A stretch of DNA of 64,000 nucleotides from AP-15 sp963788085 (GCA_963788085.1 CAWBFS010000009.1:236326-300325), one strand, 5' to 3'. Positions 20,408 to 29,868 are shown, numbered from the stretch's first letter. Numbers and translations are program-made. Notes: generated by a model from the letters alone, not told the origin.

Positions 20408-20803
20408 CGGCAGGGTGGCCCTATCCGACCGCAGATCGCAGTAATTGAATTGCATGGGCTATAGCTTGCATCTGCGCGAGTCTGCAGCAGAAAAATGCCT
20501 GCTCAGCCCCGGCAGCTGACCCGGCTCACGCGACCGAGCTGATGCAGTTCTGTTGCGCGGCTGCACTTGAGCGCTGTGATTAAAAAAACCCAAGTGTGAG
20601 GCGCCTCACACCTCCGCCATCTGAAAGTGGTGCAGATTGAGCGCACTGGGAGCAATCATCTCGCTTATCCCCAACTGAGAATTTGTGATGCACACGATCG
20701 ATTAATTGCCTGCGCCGAGCCCTGCTCGCTAGCGACCTTCGGATGGACAAAACGGAAATCGTCGCCAGCGGATGCACAACAGTCTCGTTTACAGGAGGAT
20801 ATG
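20408..20803. other. intergenic region with an 18-nt palindrome
   Basis: No gene is seen. Positions 20594-20611 form the perfect palindrome GTGTGAGGCGCCTCACAC. Read on the minus strand it is followed by TTGGG and a run of seven T, resembling a factor-independent terminator with no visible minus-strand gene to end. Alternatively it is an operator for the downstream gene, which starts about 190 bases later. Confidence 0.4.
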
Positions 20804-22045
20804 ATGGCTACATCAGTGCAACAGCCTGGTGCAAGGTCTGCGCGAAGAGTACCGTCAGCACGCTTCACGCCCAGGAATGCCTTGGAACCGCTGGGTCTTC
20901 TTGGAGCACTTGCAGGTACTTGGAAGGGGCATGGGTTAAACTTGATCGCCCGGCCAGATTTTCACGATAACACCGATCTTTACCTGCAGCTCAATCACAC
21001 CCGCGAAACCTTGACGTTTACCCCGATTGGCGGACCGGTTCCCAATCGTGGTTTCGGCCAAGACGACATCGAATTGTTCGGGTTGACATATCTGCAGCAG
21101 ATTAGCGATGCCGCCAAGGACGGCGCGCTCCATATTGAGCCGGGTATCTGGGTCACGCAGCCCAATACGACTTTCCCGCCCGAGAGCGTCCCTGTACCGG
21201 CGCAACTCGTTGCTAGAATGGGTACGATCCCTCACGGCAACTCGGTGTTAGCGGAAGGCATTGCCGAGCCATTTAATGGCCCCCCCGTGCTGACGGTTCC
21301 GGGCGCTCAATATAGCTTCTCGAAATTTCCATCGTTCAACAGCACTCCCTTTGGCGTGCCGCCGACCGCACCGGAGATTCTGATAAATGCGGCCGGGTCG
21401 TCTGAAAAGCTCACCGCGCCGACGGTACCCGCCCAGCCATTCCCACAATACGATCTGAGCATTCCAATTGGTCCGATACCGCCTGGCCCGCTCAATCCGC
21501 CCTTCGCACTAAATACCCGAACGCCCTTTGACACCGTCCCGTTGGACCCACCAATACCGAACACGCCGCAAAATCAGGCCCAGGTTAACGATCCGATCGT
21601 GCTTCTCCAAGACGAGATCAAAGAGCTCGTGGACGAGGGTCACACGTTTGAAGGGACGGTTCTCAACATCGCAACCCAGACCCCGATCAACTTTCTAACG
21701 GTTGCCAATAGCGGTGCCGGGGGGGCGGCAACGCCTGTCGCGGTGCCACAGTTCGGAGGCGGTATCGAAAATATTCAATTTCTCTTGGGCCAGCCCGTCA
21801 ACCTCGGAACCCCTCCAAAACCGGAACCGGAACCCAACGCTCAGACGGCTCTCGTTTATGCCACATTCTGGATTGAAACGGTCACCAATACGAACAATGG
21901 CCACACCTTTATGCAGCTGCAATATGCGCAAATGGTAGTGCTGAACTTCCCGATCAGGCATCTACTCAACCAAAATCCCCCTGTCTATGTGAACTTGGGA
22001 TGGCCGCACATCACGGTGGCAACGTTGAGGAAGGACTTTGGTTGA
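20804..22045 (+). CDS. lipocalin/nitrobindin-like (putative heme-binding) protein
   Basis: 413 residues. AGGAGG at 20793-20798 favours ATG 20804 over the adjacent ATG 20801. No signal peptide. LGLLGALAGTWKGHGLNLIA near residue 30 and a C-terminal YATFWIETVTN...FMQLQYAQMVVLNF region suggest an interrupted beta-barrel of the nitrobindin/FABP-like kind, with a long Pro-rich insertion (about residues 170-270). Similar proteins are sometimes annotated as heme-binding; no ligand can be confirmed here. Base composition is clearly lower in GC than the neighbouring dehydrogenase, consistent with acquisition as part of the adjoining IS-rich island. Confidence 0.55.
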   Translation: MATSVQQPGARSARRVPSARFTPRNALEPLGLLGALAGTWKGHGLNLIARPDFHDNTDLYLQLNHTRETLTFTPIGGPVPNRGFGQDDIELFGLTYLQQISDAAKDGALHIEPGIWVTQPNTTFPPESVPVPAQLVARMGTIPHGNSVLAEGIAEPFNGPPVLTVPGAQYSFSKFPSFNSTPFGVPPTAPEILINAAGSSEKLTAPTVPAQPFPQYDLSIPIGPIPPGPLNPPFALNTRTPFDTVPLDPPIPNTPQNQAQVNDPIVLLQDEIKELVDEGHTFEGTVLNIATQTPINFLTVANSGAGGAATPVAVPQFGGGIENIQFLLGQPVNLGTPPKPEPEPNAQTALVYATFWIETVTNTNNGHTFMQLQYAQMVVLNFPIRHLLNQNPPVYVNLGWPHITVATLRKDFG

Positions 22046-22136
22046 GCGACGCACTGTTCTGGTGGACCGGTGGCGGGAACGAAGACTGCGCAACATTAGC
22101 ACCGTCGTGCAAGCCAGAGCCCAATAAGTAACGTGA

Positions 22137-22166
22137 GAAGCCGGTGCGGCTCGGTACACCGGCTTC
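22137..22166 (+). terminator. 10-bp stem hairpin downstream of the lipocalin-like gene
   Basis: GAAGCCGGTG and CACCGGCTTC form a perfect ten-pair stem around a ten-base loop, about 90 bases after the stop at 22045. No T-run follows, so termination activity is only inferred. Confidence 0.45.
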
Positions 22167-22567
22167 CCTGATCTAATTCCTTGGTGGTGATCGGGTCTCG
22201 AGCCTGTACCATCAAATACCCACCGACGATCTCGATCTGGCTCGAAGGGTGGCCCTCTTCGGTCCGTACCCGATCAGACGGCGTAATCCGGCCATTACGA
22301 GGCTTCCCCTGGCCGTCGGTCGCGACCGGATCGCTGTGGCGGGAGTTCAAAATACAGCTGCGAGCGAGTGGTTCATAAGTTGTGTGCGGTGAGAAGAGCG
22401 CGTCAATCAGGATGAGGAAGTGTCGCCGGATGCGTGACGAAGGGAGGGCGTAGCCCGACCGGAGTTGCGAATCTGGCGACCGGCGGGGCCCCGCAAGGGG
22501 CCGTGTTGTCTGGCGGTCGCGGTCGGCCGATAGGAAGCGGGTTCTTCACGCCGATGAGGAACGCAGC
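22167..22567. other. non-coding stretch before the IS21 element
   Basis: No convincing gene on either strand. The first half may be degraded coding sequence; the second half (from about 22430) is probably the left end of the IS21-like element, but its terminal repeats are not recognisable, suggesting that this end is damaged. Confidence 0.3.
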
Positions 22568-24076
22568 TTGCCTGGCCGCCACATCACCGACTGCCAGATG
22601 AGGTTGTACATGAGTTTCCGCCGAACCGAGACGCCGACCGTCGCCGCGGCCAAGGCCGGGTTCAGCGCCGCCACCGCCTATCGCATCGAGTAGGATCCAC
22701 GGCTGCCGTCGCAGAAGAAAGCGCCGCGTGGCCGCCGACGTCGCGATCCGTTGGCTGAGGTTTGGGACAGCGAGATAGTGCCGATGCTGGAGAGCGCCCC
22801 AGGCTTGCGACCGGTGGCCATTTCGAGGAGATCCGGCGTCGTCATCCCGAGATCGGCGTCGGTGTTCGCCGCACGCTGGAGCGGCGCATCCGTGCCTGGC
22901 GGGCCTGAACGGGGCCGAGCGGGACGTGATCTTCCGGCAGGAGCATCCGCCGGGACGGCTGGGGCTGTCCGATTTCACCGACATGGGCGATCTCGGCGTC
23001 AGCATCGCCGGCGAGCCGCTGGATCATCGGCTCTATCACTTCCGTCTGGCCTTCTCAGGCTGGGAGCATGCTCATGTCGTGCTCGGCGGCGAGAGCTTTG
23101 TGGCACTGGCCGAGGGTCTGCAGAACGCTTGTGGGCGCTCGGCGGCGCGCCGTTGGAGCATCGCAGCGACAGTCTCTCGGCGGCGTTCTGCAATCTCGAC
23201 GCCGACACACGGCAGGATCAGACGCGGCGCTACGAGGCACTGTGCGCGCATTACCGCATGAAGCCGACCCGCAACAATCGGGGCCTAGCGCATGAGAACG
23301 GCTCGATCGAAAGCCCGCACGGCCATCTGAAACGAGCGATCGAGGACGCGCTGTTGCTGCGCGGATCGCGCGATTTCGACACGCCTCGAGGCCTATCGCC
23401 GCTTTGTCGACGAGGTCGTCGGGCGCCGCAATGCCGCAACCGCAAGCGGCTGGATCTCGAGCGGCCGGCCCTGCAAGCGCTGCCGGCGCGTCGGACGACG
23501 GATTACGAGGAGACGATCGTCACCGTCACCTCGACCAGCGGGTTCACCCTCAAGAAGGTGTTCTATTCGGTGCCCTCGCGCCTGATCGGCCATCGGCTTC
23601 GCGTTCGGCTGTACGACGATCGGCTCGAATGTTTCCTCGGCGCGACGCCGCTGATCGACGCTGCGCCGCGGGCGGCCTCATTCCAGCGGCAAGCACGGTC
23701 ACGTCGTCGATTACCGGCACGTCATCCATGCCTTGCGCCGCAAGCCGATGGCCTTGCTCAATCTGGTCTATCGCGAGCAGCTCTTCCCGCGCCGCGCCTA
23801 TCAACGCGCCTTCGAGGCGCTGTTGGCCGGTGACGGCGAGAAGCAGGCGTGCCGCACGATGGTCGGACTGTTGGCGCTGGCTCATGATCGCGCCTGCGAA
23901 GCCGAACTCGCCGAGGCCATCGATGCCGAGCTCGATGCCGGCAGACTGCCTGATCTCGAACGCTCGGCCGACGCTTCGCGCCTGATCCAGCCGCCATTCC
24001 CGACATCACCGTCGAGGTGGCGCCGCTGCATCTTTATGACGAGCTCAGCACTGTCCAGCTGGTTGGTGCGGCATGA
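22568..24076 (+). pseudogene. istA: IS21-family transposase IstA, degenerate
   Basis: TTG 22568 opens LPGRHITDCQMRLYMSFRRT, the classical IstA N-terminus with its helix-turn-helix. An in-frame TAG follows YRIE near 22693; the frame then continues (DPRLPSQKKAPRGRRR). Several one-base shifts scatter the rest: GLSDFTDMGDLGVSIAGEPL (first catalytic Asp region), HYRMKPTRNNRGLAHENGS and SPHGHLKRAIEDALLLRGSR (downstream DDE residues), and VTSTSGFTLKKVFYSVPSRL (C-terminal domain). It ends in an ATGA overlap with istB. The transposase cannot be made as it stands. Confidence 0.8.
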
Positions 24077-24898
24077 GAACGACCGATCCCGGCGACGCCG
24101 CCCGCATCGAGCTGCTCCTCGCCGAGCTGCGGCTGCCCGCCATAAGCTGGTGTGGGCTACGCTCGCCGCTCAGGCCGACAAGGAAGGCTGGCCGGCGGCA
24201 CGCTTCCTGGCAGCATTGGCCGAGCATGAGATGGCCGAGCGCGGCCGCCGCCGCATCGAACGCCATCTGGCCGAAGCCCGGCTGCCGCCCGGCAAGACCA
24301 TCGACAGCTTCGACTTCGAGGCCGTCCCGGTGGTCAGCAAGGCACAGGTCATGGCGCTCGCCGCCGGCGACGCCTGGTTGAACAAGGGCGCCAATTTGCT
24401 GTTGTTCGGGCCGCCTGGCGGCGGCAAGAGCCACCTGGCGGCAGCTCTCGGCTTCGCTCTCGTCGAAAACGGCTGGCGCGTGCTGTTCACCCGAACCACC
24501 GATCTCGTCCAGCGGCTGCAAATCGCCCGCCGCGAACTCGCCCTCGAAGCCGCCATCGCCAAGCTCGACAAATACCACCTGCTGATCCTCGACGACCTCG
24601 CCTACGTCACCAAGGATCAGGCCGAAACCAGCGTGCTGTTCGAGCTGATCAGCGCCCGATACGAGCGGCGCTCGTTGCTGATCACCGCCAACCAGCCGTT
24701 TGGCGAATGGGGCAAAATCTTCCCGGACCAGGCATGACGCTCGCTGTCGTCGATCGCCTCGTCCATCACGCCACCATCTTCGAGATGAACGTCGAAAGCT
24801 ACCGCCGACGCGCCGCCCTCGAACGCAAGCGAAGCCAAGGCGGACGCCGACCCACGCGACAATCAAGCGAATACTTGATCGTCGCGCCGCGACAATAA
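24073..24898 (+). pseudogene. istB: IS21-family ATPase helper IstB, frameshifted
   Basis: ATG 24073 overlaps the istA stop. Shifts near 24145 and 24733 are needed. The intact central frame has LLLFGPPGGGKSHLAAALGF (Walker A), YHLLILDDLAYVTKDQ (Walker B) and SLLITANQPFGEWGKIFPD (sensor), and the last frame has VDRLVHHATIFEMNVESYRR. IstB is the AAA+ helper that regulates IstA target choice. Confidence 0.85.
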
Positions 24899-25238
24899 AA
24901 CTCTCGCGCCCCTTGCGCGACAATGACGACGCGACGATCATACCTGCGCCGCGACGCCGGCTTCTCATCCTGATTGTCGTTCCTTCCCATCGAGATTGTC
25001 GCGCCGTCAAGTTCAGCAAATTGGTCATGGTTAGGGTGCGGTGGGTCATTCAAGTAACTAGAAGGGCATCCCTTTGTTCGATCGGAAACGACCATCCCTT
25101 CGTCCCGACCTGCCGTCCGGCAGAGCGCCGCGCGCAGCGGCAGTCAAGGATGCCGCCGCGCCTGCGGCGGCACCGGCGGAGCCGGCGCGCAGCGTCCTTG
25201 ACAGAGCGAGCACGGTGCTAGGCTGAACGGGTCGGGGG

Positions 25239-26454
25239 TCAGGCCGCACGGCGCAGTGCCTCCTTTTTGTGCTCGCGTAGATCGTCCATGTTGAGGTAGC
25301 GATGCTGCTCGAGCCAGTTCTCGTGGGTCTCGACGGCGAGTGCCCGCACCAGCCGCAGGCAACTCTCGCCATTGGGGAAGATGCGCACAACCTGGGTGCG
25401 GCGCCTGATCTCCTCGTTGAAGCGCTCCAGCATATTGGTCGATTTGAGGTGCTTATGGTGCTGCCGCGGCAGCCGGTAAAAGGTCAGAGTCTCGTCGATG
25501 TTGTCTTCGACCCAGCCGGTGAGCTTTGAGTATTTGCCTGACCACTTGGTGAGCCAGGCCGCCAGATCCCGGCGCGCCTCGGTGAGATCGCGTCGGTCAT
25601 AAAACCAGCGCAACTCCTGCAGGCAGTCGTCGTCCACCTTGCGCGGCACGTGATCGAGCGCGTTGCGCAGGAAATGCACGTAGCAGCGCTGATAGGCCGC
25701 CTCCGCGAGAACCTCGCGCAGCGCTGCCCGCAGGCCGGCATGATCGTCGGCCACGACAAATTCGACGCCATGCAGACCACGGGCCTTCAGCCCGAGCAGG
25801 AAATCCCGCCAGCTCGATCGGCTCTCGCGGTTGGCGAGTTCGACCGCCAGCACTTGACGGCGGCCGTCCCAGTCGATGCCGATCGCGATCAGCACCGCCT
25901 GGCTGGTGATCACGCCGGCCTCGCGCACCCGCTCATAGCGCGCGTCGAGGATCAGATAGGGGAAGGCTTCGGCCAATGGGCGACCGGCAAATTGCGCCAA
26001 ACTCGCATCCAGCCGCTGGTTCATCGCACTGATCGAGCGAAGCCGAAAAGCTGTGGCCGCACAGCTCCTCGGTAATCGCCTTCACTTTGCGGGTCGAAAC
26101 CCCTTGCACGTACATCTCCGCCAGCGCCGCCACCAGCGCCCGCTCCGAGCGCTGATAGCGTTCGAATAGCTCGGTCGAAAACCGCCCGGTTCGATCCTGC
26201 GGCACCCGCAGCTCCAGCTTGCCGACCCGTGTGATCAATGTCCGGCCGTAATAGCCCGACCGGTAGCCCTGCCGGCCCGCCGCCCGTTCGCCCTTCTCGG
26301 CGCCCAAGGCCTCCGTCATCTCCGCTTCGAGCACCTCCTGCAGCGCCGTCCGCACCAGCGCCCGCAGAAACTCCTCGTCCTCCCTCAGAAGGGCTTTCAC
26401 GTCGATCGTCCCAGATTTACCCTGCCTCTTGGTCATGGTGTGCATCCTCGCCAA
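25239..26454 (-). pseudogene. IS256-family transposase, one frameshift
   Basis: From 26454 the N-terminal frame gives LREDEEFLRALVRTALQEVL, GAEKGERAAGRQGYRSGYYG, LELRVPQDRTGRF and STRKVKAITEELCGHSFSAS. A one-base shift near 26035 leads to FPYLILDARYERVREAG (first catalytic Asp), GVEFVVADDHAGLRAALREV (second) and STNMLERFNEEIRRRTQVVR (Glu region), ending at 25239. With the frame repaired this is a standard transposase of about 400 residues. Terminal inverted repeats are not obvious by eye. Confidence 0.85.
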
Positions 26455-26905
26455 AGGATCCGGTGATTGCGCATCACCCGCATACCATGACCATCCGCCT
26501 CAGCGGCTTTTGCAGAACTTCCCGGACACTACCGGTTCATAGGCCATGGGCGCACGAAGCCGATGCTGGAGCAGCGTCAACGTTACGCCCGATCTCGTGC
26601 GAGAATGATTATAATTGACGTACGTGCTAAATTGGCATATATGTGAACTTGACAAGCTAGGCGTGGGAGAAGAATTGCATTCTCCATGAAGGAGGAGGCG
26701 CGGCTCGAACTCAGGCAGTATGAACGAGCCAATCGCCGCTTCGGCTGGGCGTGGCCGCAGGAGCCATCGCTCGATCGGTACTCCCCGTTATATCAAACCC
26801 CTCTGGCTCCGTAGAAAACTGGGTAAATTTTGAACGTAATATCAATAGGTTATAGATTACCGGCGCGGTGGCCGCCTTGCGCCCCCGACGTGTGAAGGAT
26901 GAGTA
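26455..26905. other. AT-rich intergenic stretch with IS256 end and promoter-like signal
   Basis: The first 80 bases probably hold the outer end of the IS256 element. The remainder is distinctly AT-richer than the surroundings, contains one good sigma-70-like promoter (26615-26643), and shows no gene. Confidence 0.4.
26615..26643 (+). promoter_or_regulatory. candidate sigma-70 promoter
   Basis: TTGACG (26615-26620) and TATATG (26638-26643) are separated by 17 bases. The signal lies about 260 bases before the orphan gene at 26906, so the leader would be long. Confidence 0.35.
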
Positions 26906-27742
26906 ATGACAGGAGAAGACATTGGAAATCGGAATCCCGATTCGCCGGCATATCGTAGTGCCCTTGACCGAGCCGGTATCGCCCTCCCGCGAACCTACCG
27001 CGCCCCCGATCCCGAAGAGGTCACCCGAAAGGCAACCAAGCGAGCCGCAGCGTGTCAAGGAACCGGCATAAGAATTGGCGAGATCCTCGGTTGGAGATGG
27101 TGGTACGTCGATGGGCTTTTGAAAAGTCCTTTTATGGATTGCACGTGGTTTCCACAAGAACCAATGAAGGGAGTTGTTACCGATAGCTTAGACATCTTCG
27201 GTGTTTATGTCATGAAAGATCGAGGGCTTGCTGCATCGCAGGCGGACAAGAGCTTATGGTTTAGTTCTGATGACCTCTGGGTGTGGAACAATTGGAGACG
27301 CCGTTTGCCGTCGCCACACACCGCTTACGGCTCTGTCCACATTTGGGGCGAGGTGATCGAACACGCGGCCGGCTACCGGGCGGAGTTCGCGCGGGTAATG
27401 AGCATCGATGGCGTGTACCCAAAGAATGATGACCTGCTGGCGGCGCTGCGAGCGAAGTATAGTGTGGGGAATTCCTCGGCGTTCCCGAAATTGAAAGGAG
27501 CTGCAGACAACGATGACGAATTGCGGTGTAAAATGAGCAGACAAGTGACGCTGAACAACAATGACGGTTTAACGCAGATCGGCACAACGATCCTGCAGTC
27601 GGATTTCCCAGAAACGCCGCAGGTTCTGATCTGGAAAGGCCGGACTTTTATTTCTGGGGCACTCTACGGCCAAGAAGGCTACAACGAGACGTCGCACGTG
27701 GAATTGGCCGACGACGCGGTCTCAACCTCCGAAGCAACCTGA
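26906..27742 (+). CDS. orphan accessory protein of unknown function
   Basis: 278 residues from ATG 26906, with AAGGA six bases upstream. Soluble, no signal peptide. Notable stretches are RIGEILGWRWWYVDGLLKSP, TDSLDIFGVYVMKDRGLAAS and a GSVHIWGEVIEHAAGYRAEF block; a G-x-V-x-x-W-G-x-V-x-E-H-x-x-G-Y-R-A-E pattern recurs, from memory, in uncharacterised accessory proteins. The C-terminal 90 residues (QTLNNNDG... VLIWKGRTFISGALYGQ) look like a separate region. Codon use is markedly less GC-rich than the rest of the window and it sits between an IS256 element and a truncated gene, so acquisition by transfer is likely. I do not recognise the family. Confidence 0.6.
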   Translation: MTGEDIGNRNPDSPAYRSALDRAGIALPRTYRAPDPEEVTRKATKRAAACQGTGIRIGEILGWRWWYVDGLLKSPFMDCTWFPQEPMKGVVTDSLDIFGVYVMKDRGLAASQADKSLWFSSDDLWVWNNWRRRLPSPHTAYGSVHIWGEVIEHAAGYRAEFARVMSIDGVYPKNDDLLAALRAKYSVGNSSAFPKLKGAADNDDELRCKMSRQVTLNNNDGLTQIGTTILQSDFPETPQVLIWKGRTFISGALYGQEGYNETSHVELADDAVSTSEAT

Positions 27743-27853
27743 GAGAGTAAACAATGGGTTTGGTCGCTATCCGGCTGAGCTGCCCGATCTGCATTTTATG
27801 ATTGGATGAGCGCCGAGGAACTTGATGCTGCTCGCCCTGAAAACGCCGCGAGC

Positions 27854-28057
27854 TGGGCGATCCAGCAGGCGCGCGATGTTGTCGCGAGCGTCTACAACGC
27901 CGCCGGCGCCACCGCGGTCTTCAACGAGAACCCGTTCGAACGCCGCCTGCGCGACATCCACGCCGGCACCCAGCAAGGCCAAGGCCGCCCGATCCATTTC
28001 GAAACCGTCGGCCAGATCCTCCTCGGCCTGCCGCCCGAGGGGCGGATGTTCCGCTAG
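27854..28057 (+). pseudogene. C-terminal fragment of a second acyl-CoA dehydrogenase gene
   Basis: The 67 codons plus stop align without gaps to the end of the gene at 19199-20407 (20204-20407). There are 13 base differences, 12 silent and one Val-to-Ile. It is therefore the tail of a paralogue that was under protein-level selection before it lost its 5' part, not a fresh copy. The breakpoint is near 27845. Both copies are also followed by GCGGCAGG. Confidence 0.85.
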
Positions 28058-28073
28058 CGGCAGGGGAGGCCCA

Positions 28074-28580
28074 CTAGGAGGCGGGATTGGCCGCGGTATG
28101 GGCCGCCAAGGCCTGCCTCAGCGCCTCCTCCTTCGTGTGATCGAACGAGGTGCGCATCACCGTACCGCCAGCGCCCTGCAAGGCCGCGAGCACCTTGTCG
28201 GTTGTCATTTTGCGGATCAGCAGAAACAATTCGGCGTTGCCAAACTCCAGGGTCTGCGCCGCCTCTTTCATGAATTTGTCGTCGATGCCGACATCGGTGA
28301 GAGCGCCGCCGAGAGCCCCGCCGGCGGCGCCGAGCGCGGCGCCGGCCAACGGCATCAGGAAGATCAGCCCGATCAATGTGCCCCAGAAGGCGCCGGTTGC
28401 AGCCCCTGCCGCCGTCGGATGGAACAGCTGGTTGAGCTTGACCCCGCCATTCGGCTGTTTCACCGCGATGACGGCATCGCCCAGTTCGATCAAGTATTCC
28501 TGCTGCATGTCGAGTAGCTTTTTGCGGACCTCCTCCGCCGCCGCTTCCGTCGGGAAGGCGATAGATACCAGATCGCTCAT
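28074..28580 (-). CDS. DUF1269 membrane protein
   Basis: 168 residues. It opens SDLVSIAFPTEAAAEEVRKK, the usual DUF1269 alpha/beta start, followed by a Gly/Ala-rich pair of membrane helices (GAATGAFWGTLIGLIFLMPL and GAALGAAGGALGGALTDVGI) and a C-terminal soluble part. The family is widespread in alphaproteobacteria, often near stress or envelope genes; the function is not established. Same strand as, and 70 bases downstream of, the OmpA-like lipoprotein. Confidence 0.8.
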   Translation of the reverse strand: MSDLVSIAFPTEAAAEEVRKKLLDMQQEYLIELGDAVIAVKQPNGGVKLNQLFHPTAAGAATGAFWGTLIGLIFLMPLAGAALGAAGGALGGALTDVGIDDKFMKEAAQTLEFGNAELFLLIRKMTTDKVLAALQGAGGTVMRTSFDHTKEEALRQALAAHTAANPAS

Positions 28581-28650
28581 CGCTTCAGTCCTCCTTGCGA
28601 AAACAATTGACTCAGGTTAACGCGGAACAGCCGCCACATGAGCCCGGTAG

Positions 28651-29190
28651 TCACGCGCCCGGGCCCTCCAGAACGATCTCGATGCGGCGGTTCTGCGCTC
28701 GCCCTTGCGGCGTATCGTTGGAGGCGACCGGATGCGTGTCGCCGAACCCCTTGGCCGACAGGATGTTGGGGTTGACACCCTGCGAGCGGAAATAGCTCGC
28801 GACAGCATCGGCCCGCCTCGAGGACAGATCGATGTTGTTGGCGATACCCGCCCGCTGCAGCGCGGGCCCGACCGGCTGGTTGTCGGTAAACCCGTACACG
28901 ACGACTTTGGCGTTCTGCATATTTTGCAGCCGCGGGACATATTGGCCGAGCGCCGCCTGCGCGTTGGGACCGAGCTGGTAGCCGCCTTCCGGGAACAGCA
29001 GGTCGCCGGCGACGACCCACTTCTGCTCCTGCTGCATCTTGGCGATCTGGGCCTGCTGCGCCGCCGCCTGCGCGCGAGCTTCTTCGAGCTGCTGCCCCTG
29101 TTGCTCGTAGGCGCTCTGCGATACGCAGGCACCCAACAGCAGAGCGGTCGACAGGGCAATCCGTGCCGCAGTCGCCGGGTTCATCCTCAT
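28651..29190 (-). CDS. OmpA-family peptidoglycan-binding lipoprotein
   Basis: 179 residues from ATG 29190; the longer frame is rejected because this start gives a proper lipoprotein signal (ALSTALLLGAC, lipobox LGAC). A short Gln/Ala-rich coiled-coil (about 28-60) leads to an OmpA C-terminal domain: LLFPEGGYQLGPNAQAAL, KVVVYGFTDNQPVG, DLSSRRADAVASYFRSQGV and GFGDTHPVASNDTPQGRAQN with the RRIEI ending. It should anchor the outer membrane to peptidoglycan. Probably co-transcribed with the DUF1269 gene. Confidence 0.85.
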   Translation of the reverse strand: MRMNPATAARIALSTALLLGACVSQSAYEQQGQQLEEARAQAAAQQAQIAKMQQEQKWVVAGDLLFPEGGYQLGPNAQAALGQYVPRLQNMQNAKVVVYGFTDNQPVGPALQRAGIANNIDLSSRRADAVASYFRSQGVNPNILSAKGFGDTHPVASNDTPQGRAQNRRIEIVLEGPGA

Positions 29191-29298
29191 GGCTCCGTCT
29201 CCGTTATTGCTTCGTCCACTGCGTGACGCTTTCCAAGCCCGCGAAAATACGCCCGGATCTTTTCCTCGACTATGCAAAATCGGCGTGGCCCCCGGGGA

Positions 29299-29327
29299 TT
29301 GACAAAAAAGCATTATTATGATATTAG
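29299..29327 (+). promoter_or_regulatory. consensus-like sigma-70 promoter of the 29427 lipoprotein gene
   Basis: TTGACA (29299-29304), a 17-base spacer and TATTAG (29322-29327). The gene start is about 93 bases further on. The leader contains a nine-base inverted repeat, TTGTGAATG (29329-29337) and CATTCACAA (29391-29399), which could close a large stem-loop or mark a regulator site. Confidence 0.55.
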
Positions 29328-29426
29328 CTTGTGAATGTATCTCATCATTTCTGCCGACGCTTCCGGGAAGTGTTGACGGTCTGCTGATTTCATTCACAAT
29401 AACTCAATTGTGGTTTGGAGGTCAAA

Positions 29427-29729
29427 GTGATTTGCAGGGTCTTTAGAATGTGCGCGGTCCTCAGCGCCCTGGCCGGGTGCTCTGCCATTCAGCAGAAAGT
29501 CGAGATGGACGCCTCGGCGGCGGCGATGATTGCCGCCAATGCCGGCGACACCGCCGGAGCCGCCTGCTTCAAAGCTCTGGAGCCGGTGGTGGGGACGGCC
29601 CCGGCTGGTCTTCTCAGCAAGTTCGAGGTCGCTCGGGCGGGCCAGATCGTGATCGAGGACGGCCCGTGCGCGCCGCTCGCCGCCGGGCTGTTCCTGCATC
29701 TGTTGAACGAGGTCCCCGGGACACCCTGA
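29427..29729 (+). CDS. small lipoprotein of unknown function
   Basis: 100 residues from GTG 29427, set by GGAGG at 29417-29421. The signal MICRVFRMCAVLSALAGC ends in a lipobox (LAGC). The mature part is Ala-rich with two further Cys (AACFKAL and DGPCAPL). No family is recognised. It has one of the best promoter sequences in the window just upstream. Confidence 0.65.
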   Translation: MICRVFRMCAVLSALAGCSAIQQKVEMDASAAAMIAANAGDTAGAACFKALEPVVGTAPAGLLSKFEVARAGQIVIEDGPCAPLAAGLFLHLLNEVPGTP

Positions 29730-29868
29730 CGACAGCCCCAGGGCTGGGCGCCTGTTCTTCTCCTGCAAAAACAGGTGGAACAGGTGTAGCAGAGGGCCGG
29801 GGACGCGAAAGGCACCCGGCTCGAGGGCGGGGGTGCGGCGGATCACGCCGCACCCCCGCGCAGTGGGG

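Larger units (their letters stand above)
22568..25010 (+). mobile_element. degenerate IS21-like element with right-end repeats
   Basis: The istA and istB remnants are followed by several spaced copies of a GACAAT/ATTGTC unit in GCG-rich context (near 24857, 24886, 24916, 24976 and 24995). This matches the multiple terminal repeats that bind IstA in this family. The left end could not be delimited, so the start given is that of istA. Confidence 0.65.

Noticed and set aside
22081..22560. Possible group II intron or structured RNA upstream of the IS21 element
   Set aside because: A strong 10-bp hairpin (22137-22166) is present, but no domain V signature or reverse transcriptase frame could be found.
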